The notes under the pieces are model-generated. The model searched no databases. It had not been told where the DNA came from and was given only the letters and a program-made list of their open reading frames with translations. The position numbers were made by a program, and so were the translations under genes. A DNA stretch of 64,000 bases from Sva-07 sp942492715 (lineage in GTDB: Bacteria; Actinomycetota; Acidimicrobiia; Acidimicrobiales; Ilumatobacteraceae): positions 536,595 through 600,594 of the forward strand of contig CALOFW010000002.1 of the NCBI GenBank assembly GCA_942492715.1. Direction: 5' to 3'. The number at the start of each line of letters is the position of its first letter. The stretch's first letter is position 1. This document shows, piece by piece, positions 1-8,852 of this stretch.

Positions 1-136
1 GACCACCCGTTCCGGTCTCGGCGGAGATGGTCGCGGGGTTCGCGATCGGATCCGCTGCGAGCAGGAACGATCGACCACCCGTTCCGGTCTCGGCGGAAGT
101 GGTCGCGGGGTCCGCGACCGGATCCGCCGAGAGATG
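1..136. repeat. 72-bp tandem duplication
   Basis: Two direct copies begin at 1 and 73, both opening GACCACCCGTTCCGGTCTCG and staying similar for about 65 bases with scattered substitutions. No convincing gene covers bases 1-178. The stretch is the 3' flank of the lipoprotein gene that ends at 179 on the minus strand. Confidence 0.7.
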
Positions 137-178
137 GTGGGGCGACCTGGTCGGGCGGCGGGTGGGCCGGCCGACGGG

Positions 179-1182
179 TCAGGGGGCGGGGAGCAGGAGG
201 AGGGCGGTGCCCTCGCCGTCGGGGTTCGCCGCCGCCGTGACGATCGTGCCGTCGGGGAGCGTGGCGGCCCCGGTGAGGCACGGGCCGAGGGTGGAGGAGT
301 AGCCGGCGTCGTCGGTCCGCCAGGCGAGCAGCTGGCCGTCGAGGAAGCCGCACACGCCGAGCGTTCCGTCGTCGAGCGCGATCATCGCCGAGGGCGCACG
401 CGGCGCCTGGCCGGTTGCGGTGTGCTGGTCCGCGTTCGTCGAGATCGCCGCGGCCGATGCGCTCGACGTCGTCACCGACGGCGTTGTCGGCCACCCACAG
501 CTGGTCGCCGGCGACCGTGAACGCGAACGGATTGGTGTAGCCGTCGCTCGAGATCATCGGTTCCTGGTCGGACGGACCGGCGGGATCGAGCCGCACCATC
601 GCGCCGCTGCCGTTCGCCTTCGCCCAGTCGGTGAGTTGGCCGATGCCGAGGATCAGCTGCCCGTCGTCGCTCGCCTCGAGATGTCCGCCGACCGCGCCAC
701 CTGCGGTGCCGCCGCCGTCCCACACGATCCGAACGCTGCTCGTGTCGCCCCGCCCCGACCTCGCCGACCAGCAGATGGTTGGTGTCGGGGTCGGTCCAGG
801 CGGCGTAGCGGATGCCGTCGATCACCGTGTGTCCGAGCAGTCCACGTTGTTCGCCCTCGGTGCTCACGTCGATCGTCGCGAGCGTCGAGACGTCGGCGAC
901 GAGATCCTCGGGTGTCCGGGCGCCCTCGTCGGGGATCGTGAGTGCTCGGATCGTGCCGGCGCGCCGGTCGATCCACTCGACGGTCGTGCCTCCCGCCTCA
1001 CCGTCACCGGTCGCGGCTCGCAGTGCGATCACGTCGCCCGGCGCGCTGTCGATCAGTTCGATCAGGACGCGGGGAGCGGCGGTCCCTGCACTCGAGATGT
1101 CGACCGAGCCGTCGCTCGAACAACCGGTCGCGAGCGACGCCGTCGCGGCACCGAGGACGACCAGGGCGGCGAACGACCTCAT
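179..1182 (-). pseudogene. Secreted beta-propeller lipoprotein, interrupted
   Basis: The N-terminus (ATG at 1182) is a lipoprotein signal: a charged start, a hydrophobic run and a lipobox-like LATGC. The body has repeated short segments such as RIVWDGGG, GHLEASDDGQLILGIG and NPFAFTVAGDQLWVADN, typical of PQQ-glucose/sorbosone dehydrogenase-like six-bladed propellers or NHL-type sheets. It would act outside the membrane. The protein is spread over three frames: 1182 to about 740, about 740 to 440, and about 440 to 179. The first shift sits in a GGGG run near 745, as expected for a miscalled homopolymer. An intact gene of about 334 residues is therefore plausible. Substrate unknown. Confidence 0.6.
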
Positions 1183-1207
1183 TCGCTCCGACGCTACAGT
1201 CGCCGGC

Positions 1208-2263
1208 GTGAGCGATGGCCGCGACACCGCGAGTCCGATGTCGGCGCCGATGACGCCGGAGCAGGCGATCCTGCGGGTGATCCACTGCCTCGACCGGGCG
1301 CACGAGAGCGGGTACAAGTCGAAGGCGTTCGTCCGGGCGCTCGACGTGGTGCGCACGACACCGCCCGACGAACTGTCCGATCGGGCAGCCGCCGGCACGC
1401 TCACCGACCTCGACGGTCTCGGCTCGTCGACCGCCGGCGTGATCGCCGATGCGCTCGCCGGTCGGGTGCCGGCCTACCTCGCGAAGATCGAAGCGGAGTC
1501 GAGGGTGCCGATCACGCCGGAGGGTCAGGTGTACCGCGACGCCCTGCGCGGCGACTGTCACCTCCACTCCACGTGGAGCGACGGTGGTGCGCCGATCGAG
1601 GCGATGGCGGCCACGGCGATCGCGCTCGGCCACGAGTACATGGTGCAGACCGATCACTCCGCCCGGCTCACCGTCGCTCACGGGTTGAACGAGGAGCGCC
1701 TCACCGAGCAACTCGACCAGATCGCGGCGATCAACGCCGACATCGCTGCAGCGGGCCACGACTTCCGGATCCTCGCAGGGATGGAGGTCGACATCCTCGA
1801 GGACGGGTCGCTCGACCTCGCCGATCACATGTTGGAGCGCCTCGACGTCGTCGTGGCGAGCGTGCACTCGAAGCTGCGGATGGAACGCCAGCAGATGACC
1901 GAGCGGATGCTGATGGCGGTCGCATCGCCGCACGTCGACATCCTCGGGCACTGCACCGGGCGGATGATCGGCAAGCGCCCGCCCTCGGAGTTCGACGCCG
2001 ATTACGTGTTCGCCGCGTGTGCGCAGTTCGGTACGGCGGTGGAGATCAACTGCCGTCCCGAGCGGCTCGACCCACCGAGGGAGCTGCTCGACGTGGCGAT
2101 CGAGTACGGCTGCTGGTTCTCGATCGACTCCGACGCCCACGCCACCGGGCAGTTGGAGTGGCAACCGCTCGGATGTGACCGTGCGGCCGAACGGGGCGTG
2201 CCGATCGAGCGGATCATCAACACGATGTCCGCCGACGACCTCCTCGCCTGGACCGCCGGCTGA
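1208..2263 (+). CDS. PHP-domain metal-dependent phosphoesterase (PolX C-terminal-like)
   Basis: 351 residues from a GTG start 25 bp from the divergent lipoprotein start. Residues ~20-90 form a helix-hairpin-helix-like region (LTDLDGLG, AGVIADALAG) as found next to PHP in family X polymerases. From ~115 a full PHP domain follows: the first metal motif DCHLHSTWSDG, then QTDHS, GMEVDIL, VASVHS, ILGHCTGR and the final metal motif IDSDAHAT. No polymerase palm domain is present, so this is a stand-alone PHP protein, probably a phosphoesterase or nuclease in the cytoplasm. Histidinol-phosphatase activity is possible but less likely given the HhH region. A longer frame upstream is antisense to the lipoprotein and was not used. 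Confidence 0.85.
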   Translation: MSDGRDTASPMSAPMTPEQAILRVIHCLDRAHESGYKSKAFVRALDVVRTTPPDELSDRAAAGTLTDLDGLGSSTAGVIADALAGRVPAYLAKIEAESRVPITPEGQVYRDALRGDCHLHSTWSDGGAPIEAMAATAIALGHEYMVQTDHSARLTVAHGLNEERLTEQLDQIAAINADIAAAGHDFRILAGMEVDILEDGSLDLADHMLERLDVVVASVHSKLRMERQQMTERMLMAVASPHVDILGHCTGRMIGKRPPSEFDADYVFAACAQFGTAVEINCRPERLDPPRELLDVAIEYGCWFSIDSDAHATGQLEWQPLGCDRAAERGVPIERIINTMSADDLLAWTAG

Positions 2264-2289
2264 CCACCCGCCGCCGCCCGACCACCCAT

Positions 2290-2419
2290 CCCCGTTTGCG
2301 TGACGTTCTGGGTGGGACGGCCCACCGGAAGTGCAACGCAAACGGGGTGGCGCGCGACCGCCGCCGTTTGTGTGACGTTCTGGGTGGTGCGGTCCACCGG
2401 GAGTGCAACGCAAACGGGG
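2290..2419. repeat. Pair of 58-bp palindromic units, 72-bp spacing
   Basis: Unit 1 is 2290-2347 and unit 2 is 2362-2419. Unit 1 ends in perfect 12-bp inverted termini (CCCCGTTTGCGT and ACGCAAACGGGG) with an inner GGGTGG/CCACC pair. Unit 2 has the same plan with a few changes. They lie between the convergent PHP and serine hydrolase genes. Two more units of the same length and spacing lie at 8540-8669. REP/REPIN-like mobile palindromes are the closest known analogue. Confidence 0.8.
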
Positions 2420-2442
2420 TGGGGCGCGACCGTCGGGGCGGA

Positions 2443-3654
2443 TCAGGCCATCATGGCGCCGTAGGCGGCGAGGAGGAGGCCGGCGCCGCGGAGGTCGCCG
2501 GTGGTGCCTTCGCCCATCCGGTTCATCACGTAGCTGAAGCTGATCTGCGCGTCGACGTCGATGATCGCGAGCGAGCCGCCCCAGCCGCCCCAGAAGCACG
2601 TCCGTGGGTTCGGCACGGGCAGCATCGGGCCCGGTAGCCCGAACCCCATGCCCATGTTGAGCTCCAACGGCAGGATGAGGTCCGGCCCTTCGATCTGCTG
2701 GTCGAAGATCCGTGCAACGCCGTCCTCGGAGAGCAGCGTGACGCCATGAGCGGTGCCGCCACAAGCGGTCGGTGTGTGGCAGAGCGCAACCGAGCGGGCG
2801 TTGCCGTGGCCGCCGGCTGCGGGGATCTCGGCGCGGCGCCAGTCCTTGCGCCACGAGAAGTCGGCGGTGAGCGCCGGGTTGGCGAGTGTGCGGTACGCGA
2901 TCGAGTCGTGGTCGGCGCCCTCCTCACCGAGCGGGCTCGGTGGCGGGATCACGCGAGCGACCCGTGAGTCGCACGATGCGGGCGTGCCGATGTGGAAGTC
3001 GGCGCCGAGCGGCCCCGCCACCTCCTCGGCGAAGAACGTGCCGAGCGATCGGCCGTCGATGCGTTTGACGATCTCGCCGAGCAGGTAGCCCTGGCTGATC
3101 GCGTGGTAGCCGGACTTCGTGCCGGGCTCCCACCACGGTGCCTGGGCGGCGTGCAACGTCACCAGCTTGTCGTGGTCGAGCAGGTCGAACATCGTGAGCG
3201 GCTCGTCCCAGCCGGACAGCCCGGCGGTGTGGCTCAGCACGTGTCGGGTCGCCACGGTCTCCTTGCCGTTGGCGGCGAACTCGGGCCAGTAGGTGGCGAT
3301 CGGCTCGTAGAGGTCGAGTTCGCCGCGGTCGGCGAGCATCAGGCAGCACAGGGCGGCCATCGTCTTGGTGGTCGACCACACGTTGATGATCGTGTCCTCC
3401 TGCCAGTCACCCTCGACGCCGGGCACGCCCGCTTCGTCGTCGTCGGGTCCGTCGAACGTGGCGGTGCCGCCCCACAGATCGACCACCAGGTCGCCGCCGA
3501 CCGTGATCGCCACCGACGCGCCCACGTCGCCCTGCGTCGCGAAGTTGCCGGCGAAGGCGTCTCGCACTGCTTCGAAGCCGGGCGCGACGGTGCCGTGGAT
3601 GGCGGTCTCGGTCGTTCCGGTTCCGGTCGGAGTTGCGTGCTCGTCGGTCGCCAT
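2443..3654 (-). CDS. Serine hydrolase, class C beta-lactamase/esterase family
   Basis: 403 residues from ATG at 3654. The active-site motif STTK (S94, K97) and a Tyr motif GYHA near residue 183 (YxN-like with Ala in place of Asn) mark the beta-lactamase-fold serine hydrolase family (PF00144), which includes esterases, D-aminopeptidases and lactonases. A C-terminal GGWGG segment fits the KTG position with a changed motif. No signal peptide is seen, so it is probably a cytoplasmic EstB-like esterase rather than a true beta-lactamase. Its 3' end is 23 bp from the palindromic repeat pair. The open frame runs further upstream, but homology starts just after this ATG. Confidence 0.85.
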   Translation of the reverse strand: MATDEHATPTGTGTTETAIHGTVAPGFEAVRDAFAGNFATQGDVGASVAITVGGDLVVDLWGGTATFDGPDDDEAGVPGVEGDWQEDTIINVWSTTKTMAALCCLMLADRGELDLYEPIATYWPEFAANGKETVATRHVLSHTAGLSGWDEPLTMFDLLDHDKLVTLHAAQAPWWEPGTKSGYHAISQGYLLGEIVKRIDGRSLGTFFAEEVAGPLGADFHIGTPASCDSRVARVIPPPSPLGEEGADHDSIAYRTLANPALTADFSWRKDWRRAEIPAAGGHGNARSVALCHTPTACGGTAHGVTLLSEDGVARIFDQQIEGPDLILPLELNMGMGFGLPGPMLPVPNPRTCFWGGWGGSLAIIDVDAQISFSYVMNRMGEGTTGDLRGAGLLLAAYGAMMA

Positions 3655-3804
3655 GTCGGCAACGTAGTGGTCGGGTTCGCGCTGCGGCCGACCGGACGGT
3701 GGCCCCACGCCGGTCTCGAACGGGCTGCGACGGGCGCCGCCGGTGTCGCAGCGCCGGATGGCGGCGTTGGGGCGGCGTGGGCGGCGCCGTAGCATGGCAT
3801 CCCT

Positions 3805-3891
3805 ATGTCGAAGAAGACCAAGAAGAAGAAGGCCAAGATGCGCCGCTCGAAGGCGAATCACGGCAAGCGCCCCAACATGGGTCGCGGCTGA
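3805..3891 (+). CDS. Small basic protein resembling ribosomal protein bL37
   Basis: A 28-residue ORF beginning MSKKTKKKKAK and ending in a motif ANHGKRPN-like (SKANHGKRPNMGRG). Lys and Arg make up almost half of it. Actinobacterial mini ribosomal proteins such as mycobacterial bL37 have the same size, a lysine/arginine run and an ANHGKRPN tail, so a role in the 50S subunit is likely. The stretch is free of competing frames and sits in its own gap between the divergent hydrolase gene and the VOC gene. Assignment rests on recall of the motif, not on an alignment. Confidence 0.65.
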   Translation: MSKKTKKKKAKMRRSKANHGKRPNMGRG

Positions 3892-3923
3892 CCTGATCCC
3901 CACGCGTCGGACGTCGCTGCATC

Positions 3924-4694
3924 GTGGACCCCCGAGTCGAGTGGCTCACGGTGTCGGGCGATCCCGACGTCTGGCGATCGATCGGCTTCGTCGTCACCGA
4001 CGACGGCCATCTTCCGCTCCACGGCACCTCGCTCCGCATCGTTCACCCCGGTTCACTCCCGGGGCTTCTGCGCACCGGTGATGACGCAGAGATCTCCAGC
4101 TCCGCCACCGGCATCGTCGGCTGGGCGTTGAGCGGGATCACCGAGCACTCCCACCCCGCTTCGACCGTGGCGCCGGCCGGTGAAGCTTCCGAGCCGGCGA
4201 CGGACAGTCGCAACGACAGCCATCCCGGCGGATCGACCGGTCGCGCGACCGACGGCTGGTTCGACATCGACGGTCTGCCCACGGAGATCGTCGACGCCCG
4301 AGGGCCCCGGTACGCCGATCACGAGATCGGCGCGGTCGGGCTCGACCACGTCGTCGTGATGACCTCGCAGCTCGAGCGGACGAGCGACGCGATCGCGGGG
4401 GTCACCGGCTGCGAACTCAAGCGGATCCGCGACCTGGGCGAGATGCGGCAAGGCTTCCACCGCATCGGCCGTGGCGGATTGATCGTCGAGCTCGTCGAGC
4501 GGCCCGACATACCGGACGGGCCGGCGAGCTTCTGGGGCCTCGTGGTCAACGTCGACGATCTCGATGCCGCCTGCGCCCGCCTCGGCGCCGACCGGGTGTC
4601 GCCGCCGAAGGACGCCGTGCAACCGGGTCGCCGGATCGCCACCGTGCGCTCCGACGTCGGCCTCGGTCTCCCCGTCGCTCTCATGACCCCCTGA
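3924..4694 (+). CDS. VOC-superfamily (glyoxalase-like) protein
   Basis: 256 residues from GTG 3924. Residues ~140-255 form a vicinal-oxygen-chelate module: GLDHVVVMT at the start of the first beta strand, then GCELKRIRDLG, GLIVELVE and FWGLVVNVDDLDAACARLG. The N-terminal ~95 residues are divergent and may be a second degenerate half. A Thr/Ser/Gly-rich linker joins them. A conserved Glu (IVELVE) is where a metal ligand would sit. The substrate cannot be inferred. The reading direction matches the bL37-like peptide 32 bp upstream. Confidence 0.75.
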   Translation: MDPRVEWLTVSGDPDVWRSIGFVVTDDGHLPLHGTSLRIVHPGSLPGLLRTGDDAEISSSATGIVGWALSGITEHSHPASTVAPAGEASEPATDSRNDSHPGGSTGRATDGWFDIDGLPTEIVDARGPRYADHEIGAVGLDHVVVMTSQLERTSDAIAGVTGCELKRIRDLGEMRQGFHRIGRGGLIVELVERPDIPDGPASFWGLVVNVDDLDAACARLGADRVSPPKDAVQPGRRIATVRSDVGLGLPVALMTP

Positions 4695-4833
4695 CGCCCT
4701 CCGCGCCACGGCCGCCCGGCCAACCAAACGAACGCCCCATCATCGGAGCGTTGGACTCACCACCGGAACCGACGCCGGCTTGCGGACGCTGCGTTGCTCG
4801 CGCTGGTCGACGGGAGTTCCCCAAGTGCGGACG

Positions 4834-4873
4834 CGGCAACGCCGGACCCGGAGATCCGAGTCCGGCGCTGCCG
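4834..4873. terminator. Strong hairpin between convergent genes
   Basis: Arms 4834-4847 (CGGCAACGCCGGAC) and 4860-4873 (GTCCGGCGCTGCCG) pair at 13 of 14 positions around a 12-base loop. It lies past the stop of the minus-strand wall protein (4921) and past the stop of the VOC gene (4694), so it could end transcription from both sides. There is no clear U-tract, as is common in high-GC genomes. Two direct 16-bp repeats (GTTCAGGTGTTCGTG core) lie at 4882-4913. Confidence 0.55.
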
Positions 4874-4920
4874 TCTTCAGGCGTTCAGGTGTTCGTGTGT
4901 TCAGGTGTTCGTGCTGGGGG

Positions 4921-5760
4921 TCAGCTCGCTTCGGTGCTGATGCCGTCGTTGCGGCGGCGGCGAGCGGCGGTGAGGAACAGCAGGCCGGCGAGCAGCGCGC
5001 CGGCGCCGATGATCAGCGCATTGCTGGGCCCACCGCCGGTTGACGCGAGTTCGCAGTCGTCGGCCGGGTTGCCGTCGTTGTTCTGGCCGGGCACGCAGAC
5101 CGTGGTGGTCGGGGCGGGGGTGGTGGTCGGCGTGCTCCCCTCCGGTGGGTTGGCGCACACCGAGGTGCTGGGCACGTAGCTGACGGTTGCCGTGGCAGTC
5201 GGGTAGGTGACGGTTGCCGTGCCGGGCGGATCGAGGGTCACTGCGATCGACAGGCCCTCGCGGAGGAAGGCGTCGTTCGGGTCCGGAATCCACGACACGC
5301 CGTCGTCGGCGAGCTTCCAGCCCGGCCAGTCGGTGGCGTTGCCGGCCGCATCGACGGTGGCACCGGGCCAGATGAACTGACCCGACAGGTTGGTGACCTG
5401 CAGCGTCTCGATGACGGTCCCGTCGGCGGCGCTCACGACGAGGGTGGCGCCGGTGCCGACCGGCGTGAAGCCGACCGGCACGATCGTGTACCTGACGAAC
5501 GGGGCGTCACGGATGCACTCCGGTGAGAACCCGCTCACGTCGAGCGAGCGTTCAGCGGCCGTCGTCGTGGTGACGTAGTTGGTGCTCTCGGGCGCCGATT
5601 GGCCCTCGGTCGTGTCGGTCGTCTGCGCGAGCGCTGCGATCGGCATCGCTGTCGCCGCCATGACTCCGAGCACGAGGCCGAACCGCCAGTGGCGCCCGGA
5701 CCCGCCACGTCGGGCACGCCCTCCGCCAGGTGACCGATCGATGGTCGTCGAGGTTGTCAT
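4921..5760 (-). CDS. LASTG-anchored cell-surface protein
   Basis: 279 residues. After a short Arg-rich start there is a signal peptide with core VLGVMAATAMPIAALAQ ending near residue 43. The mature part is beta-rich (extracellular Ig-like or Cna-like character) with few Cys, followed by a Thr/Pro-rich linker (TPTTTPAPTTT). The C-terminus has a sorting signal: LASTG at ~238-242, a hydrophobic helix and an Arg cluster ARRRRND. This matches substrates of class E/F sortases, which accept LAxTG in actinobacteria. No sortase gene is in the window. The gene has a long leader region (5761-6101) with a notable palindrome. Confidence 0.8.
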   Translation of the reverse strand: MTTSTTIDRSPGGGRARRGGSGRHWRFGLVLGVMAATAMPIAALAQTTDTTEGQSAPESTNYVTTTTAAERSLDVSGFSPECIRDAPFVRYTIVPVGFTPVGTGATLVVSAADGTVIETLQVTNLSGQFIWPGATVDAAGNATDWPGWKLADDGVSWIPDPNDAFLREGLSIAVTLDPPGTATVTYPTATATVSYVPSTSVCANPPEGSTPTTTPAPTTTVCVPGQNNDGNPADDCELASTGGGPSNALIIGAGALLAGLLFLTAARRRRNDGISTEAS

Positions 5761-5968
5761 CTTTCCGCCTTTGTGTTCTCCGCCGTCCCGCTCGTGATCC
5801 TGATTGACCACCCTCGGTGGCTGACACCGTAGCGACGCCGGGCGGCGATCGCAAGTCGCAATCGGTCTCAATTCCCTGCAAACAATGGGTTTCAAGGAAA
5901 CATCTGGTCCGATGGGGATCTCTCACGCTCCGTGTTCGAGCGCCTACATCAGGAGAATCGCAAGCCAG

Positions 5969-5987
5969 TCACCACACAGAGTGGTGA
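5969..5987. promoter_or_regulatory. 19-bp palindrome, candidate operator (copy 1)
   Basis: TCACCAC-ACAGA-GTGGTGA, 7-bp perfect arms with a 5-bp spacer. The inner 15 bases (5971-5985) read in reverse are identical to 13845-13859, which lies upstream of the EPS locus. Here it sits ~209 bp upstream of the LASTG protein start and reads in the same orientation relative to that gene as copy 2 does to the downstream sugar transferase. The rest of 5761-6101 holds no gene that I can support. Confidence 0.5.
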
Positions 5988-6101
5988 TTGCACGGTCGTG
6001 TCCCGGAGCGGATCCCGGCGCGCCTCGGGTGGGCGTTCCCGTGGGCAGTGGGGTGGGTGCCGGGGGCGGGCGGGTCGGCGCAGGGTGACGTCCGGTGACC
6101 G

Positions 6102-8852
6102 TCAGCGGTCGGCGGTCACGCTGAGCGTTGCCGCGCCGGGATCGCGTTCGATCACGGCGGCGCGATGCTCGATGCCCTCGGCGTCGAGCCAGGCCGCGTC
6201 GATCGTCAACGGCGTCGGCGAGACGGTCGGGGGCGTGCGGGTGGCGAGGGTGTACCCGTCGGCGATGTCGATTCGGCCGGTCATCTCGAAGCGGAGTGAG
6301 CTGGTCTCCCCCGGTGCGAGGGCGACGAATGCCGACATCACGAAGTACCCGGCTTCGGTGCCGATCTCGGTGTCGACCGGGAGGCCGTTCAGGGTGACGT
6401 TCGTGACCGGGAGCTTCGAGAAGATCGACACCCAGGTGCGGTTGTGTCCGTCGTCGAGGCCGATCAGGTTGCCGATCACGTAGTTCGGTTCGCCGTTCGT
6501 GGGTGCATTGTTGGTGAGGGTGACGTCGAGCGTGGCCGTGGCGGTGCTGGTGGCGGCGTCGGCGGTCACGGCGTAGGCAGCGCTGGCGTCGAGGTAGTAG
6601 TCGATCTTGTTGCCGGCCGCGTTGTTGAAGGCGATGGCGAGTGCGTCCCCGGTGAGATCGGGGTCGGCGAGCGTGCCGGCGATGCCGACCTGCTCGAGCA
6701 CCGTCTGTTCGTCCGGCCGGGCGGACCAGCCCGTGAAGCGCCCCTGGTCGACCATCGGCCCGAGGGTGTCGAGCAGGTCGGTCGGCGGCGGGAGGGTGCC
6801 GGCGAGGAGCGTGTCGATGACCGCCAGCGAGAACTCCTCGAGGACGTCGACGCGTTCGAGGGTCCTGGTCAGGTCGTACTGGTCGTTGAGCAGGAAATCA
6901 GCGGCGGTGTCCGCGGTGACGGTCCGCTCGCCGTCGATCACCTGGCCGTCGGGCAGCGGGATCGGACCGGTGAAGTCGAGGAAGCGAGCGAGGGTGTAGA
7001 CGTCCATCATGAACACTCCGTCGAGTCGGCCGCCACCGCTCTTGGGGTAGAGGTCGGCGATCGCGCGTCCGGTGACGGCCATGTCCGGCGACATGTTCAT
7101 GTTCTTCCACGGCTCGGGTCCGGTGGTGCCGTCGGGTCCGGACGTGAGGTTGTAACTCCCGTAGCGGGCGAGCCATTCGTCGAGCTGCGGGTCGAATGTG
7201 CCGGTGGCGTCCTCGGTTGCGGTGGCGCCTTCGGTCGTACCGGTCGCGGCCGCGGTGGCGCTGGTGGTGAAGCGTCGGGTGGCGGGGTCGCCGGCGGTGT
7301 TGAGGTCGTCGGTGCGGCCGAATCGGGTGACGGCGATCTGGCCGTCGGTGACGGTGATCTCGGCCCAGTTGCCCATGAAGCCGCCGATGCCGCGGGCCTC
7401 CGCGGGTGTGGTGAACCCGACGAAGTAGGTGCGTGGTTCGTCGCCGCCGAGCAGGCCGGGCGCAGCGGTTGCCACGGTGAGTGCGTCGGAGCTGCGCTGA
7501 CGCTGTTCGGCGAGTTCGGTCGAGAGCTCGTCGAGTCGGTCGGCCACCGGTGGGGCGAGCCATTGGCTGTCGAGGTCGGTCACGACGGTCTGCAGTGTCT
7601 CGATCTGGGCTTCGATCGCACGCAGTGGCGTCTGAAGCGACCGCACCTGGTCGACGTCGATTCGTCCGCCGTTGACGCTCAGTGCATCGAGGTCGATGCG
7701 TGCCAGCTCGTCGGTCAGCAGCCGGCTCGATGCGGCTGCGCCCGAGGTGAGTTCGGTGGCGGCACGGTGGTGCTGGGCGACGCCGGGGATGTATCGAGCG
7801 AGACCGGTGAACGGTGTGTCGAGGCGTCGGTCGGCGGCATCGAAGGCGACGGCGGCGTCGTCGAACGACTGGCGGGCGACGTCGATGTCACCGACGCCGA
7901 GCGCCTCGAGGCCGTCGTTGGCGTGGACGCTGGCAGACCGCAGATCGGCGCCGGCGACGTAGGCGAACACGGCGAAGGCGACAGTGCCGGCGACGGCGAG
8001 TGCAGCAGCGGAACCGACGACGATGGCCACCACCTGGCGGCTTCGCCGGTGGCGTCGGACGAAGCCGACCGCTCCGAGGTAGGTGGCGAGCACCACGAAG
8101 ACCAGCGCCGACGCGCCGAGGAAGACACCGAGCTGGCTGCGGACAGCGAGGTTGAGCGCGATGGCGATCAGTACGGCGTTGACGATGCTGCGTTGTGCCG
8201 GTTTCACCTTCACCGTGAAACCGACGACCGCCGCGACGGCGCCGACGATCGCTCCCACGATCGACCACGACAGGACGCCGGCGACGAGGGTGGCCATGGC
8301 GGCGTCCCAGCGCATGGCGGCGGCGCCGAGCCAGGTGACGCCGGCCACGACGACGCCGACCAGCACGAGGTCGATGGTGTTGTTGCCCGTCGGGTGCGAT
8401 CCGGCCGTTGCGGCGACGACCCCGGCGAGGATCGAGATCGCGGCGATGATCCGACTCGTTCGAGCCGGGCTCCAGCCCGAGGCGCCCCCCGTCGGCGGCT
8501 GCAATCCACCCGTCCGAGCCCGCGTCCCGCCGTCGTCATCCCCGTTTGCGTCGAGTTCTGGGTGGGGCGGGTCACCGGTTGCGCGACGCAAACGGGTTGC
8601 CGGGCTGGCGTTTCGGTTTGCGTCGGTTTCTGGGTGGGACGGGTCACCCGTTTCGCGACGCAAACGGATGGGGGCGGGTGGTGCTGGCGGCGGGAGCGTG
8701 TGGGTGGAGGGAGGCGTGTGGGTGGAGGGAGGCGTGTGGGTGGAGGGAGGCGTGTGGGGATCGGCCTGGGGGGACGGGCGCGTGGGGGGCGGCCCGGGTG
8801 GGGTCCCCGAGGGATGCGCGGTGTCACTGCCCGGTGCCGTCGTGAGACTCAT
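6102..8852 (-). CDS. DUF4012 membrane protein (copy 1)
   Basis: 916 residues. The first ~125 are low-complexity: a Thr/His/Pro tandem repeat and then two 24-residue segments (LRRETGDPSHPETDANRN and LRRATGDPPHPELDANGD) encoded by palindromic repeats. From ~135 there are six or so hydrophobic segments in two blocks, then a coiled-coil stretch and a large extracytoplasmic domain with the DUF4012 signature (YFVGFTTPAEARGIGGFMGNW, DGVFMMDVYTLARFLDFTGP). DUF4012 proteins recur in actinobacterial capsule loci; their biochemical role is unknown. The ATG overlaps the stop of a small upstream ORF (ATGA), which supports this long start. A shorter paralog lies at 16988-19274. Confidence 0.85.
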   Translation of the reverse strand: MSLTTAPGSDTAHPSGTPPGPPPTRPSPQADPHTPPSTHTPPSTHTPPSTHTLPPPAPPAPIRLRRETGDPSHPETDANRNASPATRLRRATGDPPHPELDANGDDDGGTRARTGGLQPPTGGASGWSPARTSRIIAAISILAGVVAATAGSHPTGNNTIDLVLVGVVVAGVTWLGAAAMRWDAAMATLVAGVLSWSIVGAIVGAVAAVVGFTVKVKPAQRSIVNAVLIAIALNLAVRSQLGVFLGASALVFVVLATYLGAVGFVRRHRRSRQVVAIVVGSAAALAVAGTVAFAVFAYVAGADLRSASVHANDGLEALGVGDIDVARQSFDDAAVAFDAADRRLDTPFTGLARYIPGVAQHHRAATELTSGAAASSRLLTDELARIDLDALSVNGGRIDVDQVRSLQTPLRAIEAQIETLQTVVTDLDSQWLAPPVADRLDELSTELAEQRQRSSDALTVATAAPGLLGGDEPRTYFVGFTTPAEARGIGGFMGNWAEITVTDGQIAVTRFGRTDDLNTAGDPATRRFTTSATAAATGTTEGATATEDATGTFDPQLDEWLARYGSYNLTSGPDGTTGPEPWKNMNMSPDMAVTGRAIADLYPKSGGGRLDGVFMMDVYTLARFLDFTGPIPLPDGQVIDGERTVTADTAADFLLNDQYDLTRTLERVDVLEEFSLAVIDTLLAGTLPPPTDLLDTLGPMVDQGRFTGWSARPDEQTVLEQVGIAGTLADPDLTGDALAIAFNNAAGNKIDYYLDASAAYAVTADAATSTATATLDVTLTNNAPTNGEPNYVIGNLIGLDDGHNRTWVSIFSKLPVTNVTLNGLPVDTEIGTEAGYFVMSAFVALAPGETSSLRFEMTGRIDIADGYTLATRTPPTVSPTPLTIDAAWLDAEGIEHRAAVIERDPGAATLSVTADR
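8540..8669. repeat. Pair of 58-bp palindromic units inside a coding region
   Basis: Units 8540-8597 and 8612-8669 again start 72 bp apart and share the plan of 2290-2419: GTTTGCGT, TTCTGGGTGGG, CACC, ACGCAAACGG. As 72 is a multiple of three, both units are read in one frame and give near-identical 24-residue segments in the N-terminus of the DUF4012 protein. Confidence 0.8.
8696..8760. repeat. 18-bp tandem repeat, about 3.6 copies
   Basis: GCGTGTGGGTGGAGGGAG is repeated perfectly at 8696, 8714 and 8732, with a partial fourth copy from 8750. On the minus strand it encodes a repeating THTPPS unit in the cytosolic N-terminus of the DUF4012 protein. Copy number can change without frameshift. Confidence 0.85.

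Noticed and set aside
134..2178. Several overlapping + strand frames of 100-500 codons
   Set aside because: Arg/Gly/Pro-rich translations without domains, antisense to the lipoprotein or out of phase with the PHP gene.
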